Program-made: the position numbers and the translations under genes
Notes under the pieces: generated by a model
Database searches by the model: none
What the model was told of the DNA's origin: nothing
The model's input: only the letters and a program-made list of their open reading frames with translations
Shown: positions 7,184 to 10,890 of the stretch, one piece after another
How the letters are laid out: each line of letters starts with the position of its first letter
How positions within the stretch are numbered: position 1 is the stretch's first letter
Source of the DNA: Chitinophagaceae bacterium
GTDB lineage: Bacteria; Bacteroidota; Bacteroidia; Chitinophagales; Chitinophagaceae
DNA: 10,890 nt
NCBI GenBank assembly: GCA_947472635.1
Contig: CANJDY010000062.1
Span: 1 to 10,890, forward strand
Reading direction: 5' to 3'

Positions 7184-8884
7184 TTAAAAGTCTTTGTTTT
7201 GAGGCATCAGCTTGGTTAAGTTGGCGTCAATCACAGATTGTGGGATAGGTAAAATAGTATCCCGAAGTGTAATTTTTAGGCCAGCATATTTATTGTTCAA
7301 CTTCGTTCTTGTAAACCAAGTGCCGGTTCTTAATAGCGTATACCTTCTGTGCTCCTCGGTGATTAGTTCCCTTGAACGCTCATCAAGAATAAAGTCAAGC
7401 GTAACGTCTGCTGAAGTAATGGGTGTAGCATTGGCTCTGGCTCTGATAGTATTAATGGTGATTGCTGCCCCTGCAAGATCACTAAGCCTAAATTGGGCCT
7501 CTGCGAGTAATAGGTAGGTGTCAGCCAATCTCAAATAAATTTCATCATTATAGTTAGAGGAGTTTTGGACATCCGCCGGATCTGCCGGTGCCCAATCCCA
7601 TTTGCGGGTACAGGGCCAGTTAGAGGCGGTAGTGGCATTGGGAGCTGGCTCATCGCAATTGATACTGAGTTTCACCGAATCAATGCCCAATCTTCCAACA
7701 GTTGGACCTGTTTGGTAGCCGGGAGCTGCACAAGTGGCCGCCGTATTGATATTGACGCCGGTAGGCAAGGAAGCTGCGTTATTCATAATATAGAAATAAC
7801 GCCATGAAAAACTGGAGCCCCTTGTATCAGTAGGACCGTAAAGAGAAAGGGCAAATTTGGTAATGGCAAACCTACCTAGGCCTCTACCGCCATTTTCAAT
7901 GGAGTAGGTGATGGGTGTCTTGCCACCCACTTTGATTTCATTGTACCTGTTTACCCACCATCTTCTCATAATATTTGCATCGCCACCGGTAGATAAATAT
8001 TCATTTTGAATCACCCAGAGGGCTTCCTTATTTCCCTGGCTTCTATTCGAATTTTTGTCTAAAAACATATCCGTGAAAGCGGACCCAGGCTGACTGGCAT
8101 TGGTGCCATAACGTGCGGTCATTAAACTGTAGTTGGTGTTTTGTGTTACTAGCAAAGCTTTCTCTTTTGCCTTTTGATAATTACCAATGGTCAGGTAAAG
8201 TTCGGCCAGGTAATGCGAGGCTACCGCCCTGCTTGCTCTTCCTTCCACAATGGGCAAATCGCTCATGCTAGCCTCTGCAAATAAAAGGTCCTCTTCCATT
8301 GCCTTTCTTACCTCTGCCACTGGGGTTCTTTCCCAGTCTGTTCGGATGGTGCTACCTTTTGATTCAGAAAGGTTCAGTGGAACATTGCCAAACAAGAAGG
8401 TAAGGTGCCGGTAAGCCCAGGCTCTTATCAATCTAGCCTCCCCAACGGTCTGCTTTTTTTCCGTTTCAGTCCAATTGATGGAAGGATTAACCGAGCGTCC
8501 AATAATCGTGTTAGCGGCATTCACTATTTTATACAACCATTCCCACACCCTTTTGATATAAGCGTCACTTGAATTTAACTGAACCCCAAATTCATTGAAA
8601 ACCTGCTCTGGCGCACCACCTGCGGGGCGAAGGCTGAAGGCATTGTCCACTCCTACCACTGCTGCGGTAATGGCCATATCGTTAGAGGAGCCATTGATGC
8701 CCTTTCTTTCTTCTCGCCACATACTATACAATCCGTAGAGCCCCGCTTCAAAACCTGCCTTGTTCACATAGAGGTTATCCGGCGCTATCACCGCAACAGG
8801 CGTTTCTGTTAAAAAACTTTTTTTGCACCCCGCAGCTGTTATTAGCAGCATTGAAAAAAATGATATTTTTATTAATGTCTTCAT
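7184..8884 (-). CDS. SusD/RagB-family surface glycan-binding lipoprotein
   Basis: This outer-membrane lipoprotein caps the SusC-type transporter and captures oligosaccharides at the cell surface. The 566-residue protein has a lipoprotein signal peptide with lipobox TAAGC ending at Cys20, followed by KKSFLTETP, the usual start of mature SusD proteins. The alpha-helical TPR-like scaffold includes EARLIRAWAYRHLTFLFGNVPL (149-170). The C-terminal RagB/SusD region has YLRLADTYLLLAEAQFRL (450-467) followed by INTIRARA (477-484), LDERSRELITEEHRRYTLLRTG (500-521) and ILPIPQSVIDAN (544-555). Length and architecture are normal. Its start is 22 bp after the susC stop, the standard susC-susD arrangement. 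A strong hairpin follows its stop codon. Ligand specificity cannot be deduced from sequence; the downstream uxuA/uxuB genes suggest a uronic-acid-containing glycan. Confidence 0.97.
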   Translation of the reverse strand: MKTLIKISFFSMLLITAAGCKKSFLTETPVAVIAPDNLYVNKAGFEAGLYGLYSMWREERKGINGSSNDMAITAAVVGVDNAFSLRPAGGAPEQVFNEFGVQLNSSDAYIKRVWEWLYKIVNAANTIIGRSVNPSINWTETEKKQTVGEARLIRAWAYRHLTFLFGNVPLNLSESKGSTIRTDWERTPVAEVRKAMEEDLLFAEASMSDLPIVEGRASRAVASHYLAELYLTIGNYQKAKEKALLVTQNTNYSLMTARYGTNASQPGSAFTDMFLDKNSNRSQGNKEALWVIQNEYLSTGGDANIMRRWWVNRYNEIKVGGKTPITYSIENGGRGLGRFAITKFALSLYGPTDTRGSSFSWRYFYIMNNAASLPTGVNINTAATCAAPGYQTGPTVGRLGIDSVKLSINCDEPAPNATTASNWPCTRKWDWAPADPADVQNSSNYNDEIYLRLADTYLLLAEAQFRLSDLAGAAITINTIRARANATPITSADVTLDFILDERSRELITEEHRRYTLLRTGTWFTRTKLNNKYAGLKITLRDTILPIPQSVIDANLTKLMPQNKDF

Positions 8885-8906
8885 GGCAACTTTTTTTAAT
8901 AATAAT

Positions 8907-10890
8907 TTAAAGAGTAATCGTTAGGCCCACAACAAATTCCTTTTGTAAAGGCAATCCATACTGGTCAGTTAATTCCGGATCTAGCCCCCCGTATTGGGTA
9001 ATCGTAGCCAGGTTCCTTCCCGTTGCGTAAAGCTTGAATGAATTTATTTTCAAACGATTGAGAAAAGCGGCGGGTAAGTCGTAGGCCAGAGAAACATCTT
9101 TCAATCTTGCAAAGCTGGCAACCTCATAAAAATTTACGCCCAACTTGTTTGCATTGGCATCATTGGCAAAGTGGGTTCCAGTAGGGTTCGCAGGAGACCA
9201 CCAATCTTTCTTGGTAGTATTTCTTTTGGTGTCTGTAAACACATTGTCATCTTCAAAGGGGTTGCGTTTGGTAACTCCATTTACGCCGTGTATAAAAATC
9301 ATCAGGCTAAAACCCTTGTACTTGATGGTATTGGTCAATCCCCAAATAAATTTAGGGTCTTCTTGCCCAATGATCGTCCGGTCGGTGGCTGTATTGATTG
9401 TGGTGTCGCCATTCACATTTTTTATCCTTACCCATCCTGGCTGAGCAGTTTTTTGAACAGATTGGTTCACTTCATTAAAATCCTTGAAGACGCCATCGTA
9501 TTGCAAGCCATAAATTACGTTGATAGGCTGCCCGATGAACCAACTGTTGGCCACATCATCCTTTCCGTCGCCATACAGATCAACGATCTTGTTTTTATTA
9601 CGCGAAAAATTAATACTGCTGGTCCAACTAAAATCCTTTGTTTTTATATTGGTGGAGCTAATGCCAATTTCAATTCCCTTATTGGCAGTTTTGCCAATGT
9701 TTTGTAAAATTTTGGTGAACCCCTGAACGGAAGAGATGATCCTGTTCAACAACAGGTCCTCGGTATTGGACGAATAATAATCCACCGTTCCCTGAATTCG
9801 ATTGTTGAATATGCCGTAATCCAATCCCAATGAAAGAGATTGGGTAGATTCCCAACCCAATTCCTGGTTGGCAAGACTACTAGGTACGTATCCGGGCAAA
9901 ACAGCGCTGCCAGTTACATAGGGAAAGCTAGAAAGCTTTGCAAGAGAACTGTAAGAAGATACCGCCTGGTTTCCATTTAACCCATAGGAAGCTCTTATTT
10001 TCAGGTTGCTGATTGCCTGGATATTTTGCATGAAAGATTCCTTGTGCAGATTCCATGCCACCGCCGCAGAAGGAAAGACCCCGTATTTATTGTTGTTCCC
10101 AAAACCCGAGTACCCGTCTCGTCTAGCCGTTAACGTAAGTAAATACTTTCCGTTAAACCCGTAATTCAAGCGACCCATCTGTGAAAGCAGGTTCTGCTTG
10201 AAGTTGGTAGAGGAGGGTGTTAGAAGGGTTGCCGAATTCATTTGATAATTTGTCAACACATCATTGGGGAAGCCTTGGCCCTCCAACTGGTCCCGGTCAA
10301 AATCATTACTTTGGCTGCTGTAAAGCGCCGTCAGGTTTACCGAATGCTTCCCAAATTCCCTAGAATAATTAAGGATATTTTCGACTGTAAAATTTCTTCC
10401 TACCGAAGAATAATTAGTGGCATGTCCATTTTCTTCGTACCCTAAGGCAACGTTTCTTGCCCAATAGGTTTTTCGCTGGTTGTTTTCAAATTCAAACCCA
10501 GTATTCAACTTAAAGGATAGGCCCTTTACAAAAGGAAAATCAATTTTGACATTGTTGGTCGAAAATATGCGGTAGGAATTGTCTTTGTTTTTCACCAGTG
10601 TGTTGGCGAGTGGGTTTCTGGCCTGGGTATAATCCGCATAGGCGTACAAAGCCAATGAGCCATCCGCATTATAAGGATTGGTGAGTGGATTGAAGAAATT
10701 GGCACCCCCCGCTGTATTTCTTGTGTCTGCAAATTCCACTGGAAGTCCATCCCTATTCTGTATGGAAAATTGGGTGCTGGAGCCAATGGTCAACCAGGGG
10801 GTGGCCCTGATTTCAAGGTTGGGGCGAAGTGAATATCTTTTGAAGCGGTCATTAATTGCTATGCCCTTTACGTCCAAAAAGGTTCCCCCC
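8907..10890 (-). CDS. SusC/RagA-family TonB-dependent outer-membrane transporter, C-terminal part
   Basis: This is the C-terminal 661 or so residues of a TonB-linked oligosaccharide importer. The frame is open to the right edge of the window, so the true start lies outside it. Family members are about 1000 residues or more, so the signal peptide, the carboxypeptidase-like domain and the TonB plug are missing. What remains is beta-barrel: RFKRYSLRPNLEIRATPWLTIG near the visible N-terminus, SNLKIRASYGLNGNQ, NQELGWEST followed by LSLGLDYGIFNNRI, and NIGKTANKGIEIGISS, the conserved SusC barrel signatures. It then runs through FARLKDVSLAYDLP to a C-terminal strand EFVVGLTITL ending in an aliphatic residue. 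The stop lies 22 bp before susD. It would act with SusD, importing glycan fragments powered by TonB/ExbBD. A TTG at 10877-10875 is not a start, since the coding pattern continues upstream of it. Confidence 0.97.
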   Translation of the reverse strand, partial: GGTFLDVKGIAINDRFKRYSLRPNLEIRATPWLTIGSSTQFSIQNRDGLPVEFADTRNTAGGANFFNPLTNPYNADGSLALYAYADYTQARNPLANTLVKNKDNSYRIFSTNNVKIDFPFVKGLSFKLNTGFEFENNQRKTYWARNVALGYEENGHATNYSSVGRNFTVENILNYSREFGKHSVNLTALYSSQSNDFDRDQLEGQGFPNDVLTNYQMNSATLLTPSSTNFKQNLLSQMGRLNYGFNGKYLLTLTARRDGYSGFGNNNKYGVFPSAAVAWNLHKESFMQNIQAISNLKIRASYGLNGNQAVSSYSSLAKLSSFPYVTGSAVLPGYVPSSLANQELGWESTQSLSLGLDYGIFNNRIQGTVDYYSSNTEDLLLNRIISSVQGFTKILQNIGKTANKGIEIGISSTNIKTKDFSWTSSINFSRNKNKIVDLYGDGKDDVANSWFIGQPINVIYGLQYDGVFKDFNEVNQSVQKTAQPGWVRIKNVNGDTTINTATDRTIIGQEDPKFIWGLTNTIKYKGFSLMIFIHGVNGVTKRNPFEDDNVFTDTKRNTTKKDWWSPANPTGTHFANDANANKLGVNFYEVASFARLKDVSLAYDLPAAFLNRLKINSFKLYATGRNLATITQYGGLDPELTDQYGLPLQKEFVVGLTITL

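Noticed and set aside
9171..9707. 178-codon plus-strand open frame inside susC.
   Set aside because: It is antisense to well-conserved SusC barrel sequence and has no protein-like motifs; it is a shadow frame.
10592..10786. Second minus-strand frame within susC, possibly indicating a frameshift.
   Set aside because: The main SusC frame is uninterrupted here with family-typical sequence; the other frame is a shadow.

Overview
The window looks like chromosomal DNA of a member of the Bacteroidota, probably a Chitinophagia/Sphingobacteriia-type environmental bacterium. The evidence is a SusC/SusD pair, a SusD lipoprotein with a Bacteroidota-style lipobox, secreted glycoside hydrolases, AT-rich leaders without strong Shine-Dalgarno sequences, and genes packed 9-22 bp apart. 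The exact genus is inference. Every convincing gene lies on the minus strand, so the biological reading order runs from high to low coordinates. The plus-strand open frames I examined are shadows of these genes.

Layout in transcription order: (1) the C-terminal two thirds of a SusC-type TonB-dependent transporter, cut by the right edge (10890-8907); (2) its SusD-type surface glycan-binding lipoprotein (8884-7184); (3) a 493-bp gap with a near-perfect 20-bp hairpin just after the susD stop and a separate 12-bp inverted repeat pair; (4) a secreted TIM-barrel (clan GH-A-like, agarase/GH50-like) hydrolase of uncertain family (6690-5278); (5) a secreted GH3 beta-glycosidase (5268-2866); (6) an SDR-type D-mannonate oxidoreductase/fructuronate reductase, UxuB-like (2856-2029); (7) D-mannonate dehydratase UxuA (2011-800); (8) a 179-bp spacer with a LacI-type operator-like palindrome; (9) the N-terminal part of an acyl-CoA synthetase resembling ACSF3/MatB malonyl-CoA synthetases, cut by the left edge (620-1).

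Items 1-7 read as a polysaccharide utilization locus (PUL) with built-in uronate catabolism. SusCD would bind and import an oligosaccharide, and the two exported hydrolases would break it down in the periplasm or at the surface. The two cytoplasmic enzymes then convert D-fructuronate to D-mannonate and on to 2-keto-3-deoxy-D-gluconate (KDG). This strongly suggests a glucuronic-acid-containing glycan. No recognised uronidase, polysaccharide lyase, uronate isomerase (UxuC), KDG kinase or KDPG aldolase is visible, so the pathway is incomplete within the window. The GH-A-like enzyme is the obvious candidate for the missing uronic-acid-releasing or backbone-cleaving activity. The acyl-CoA synthetase is probably a separate transcription unit.
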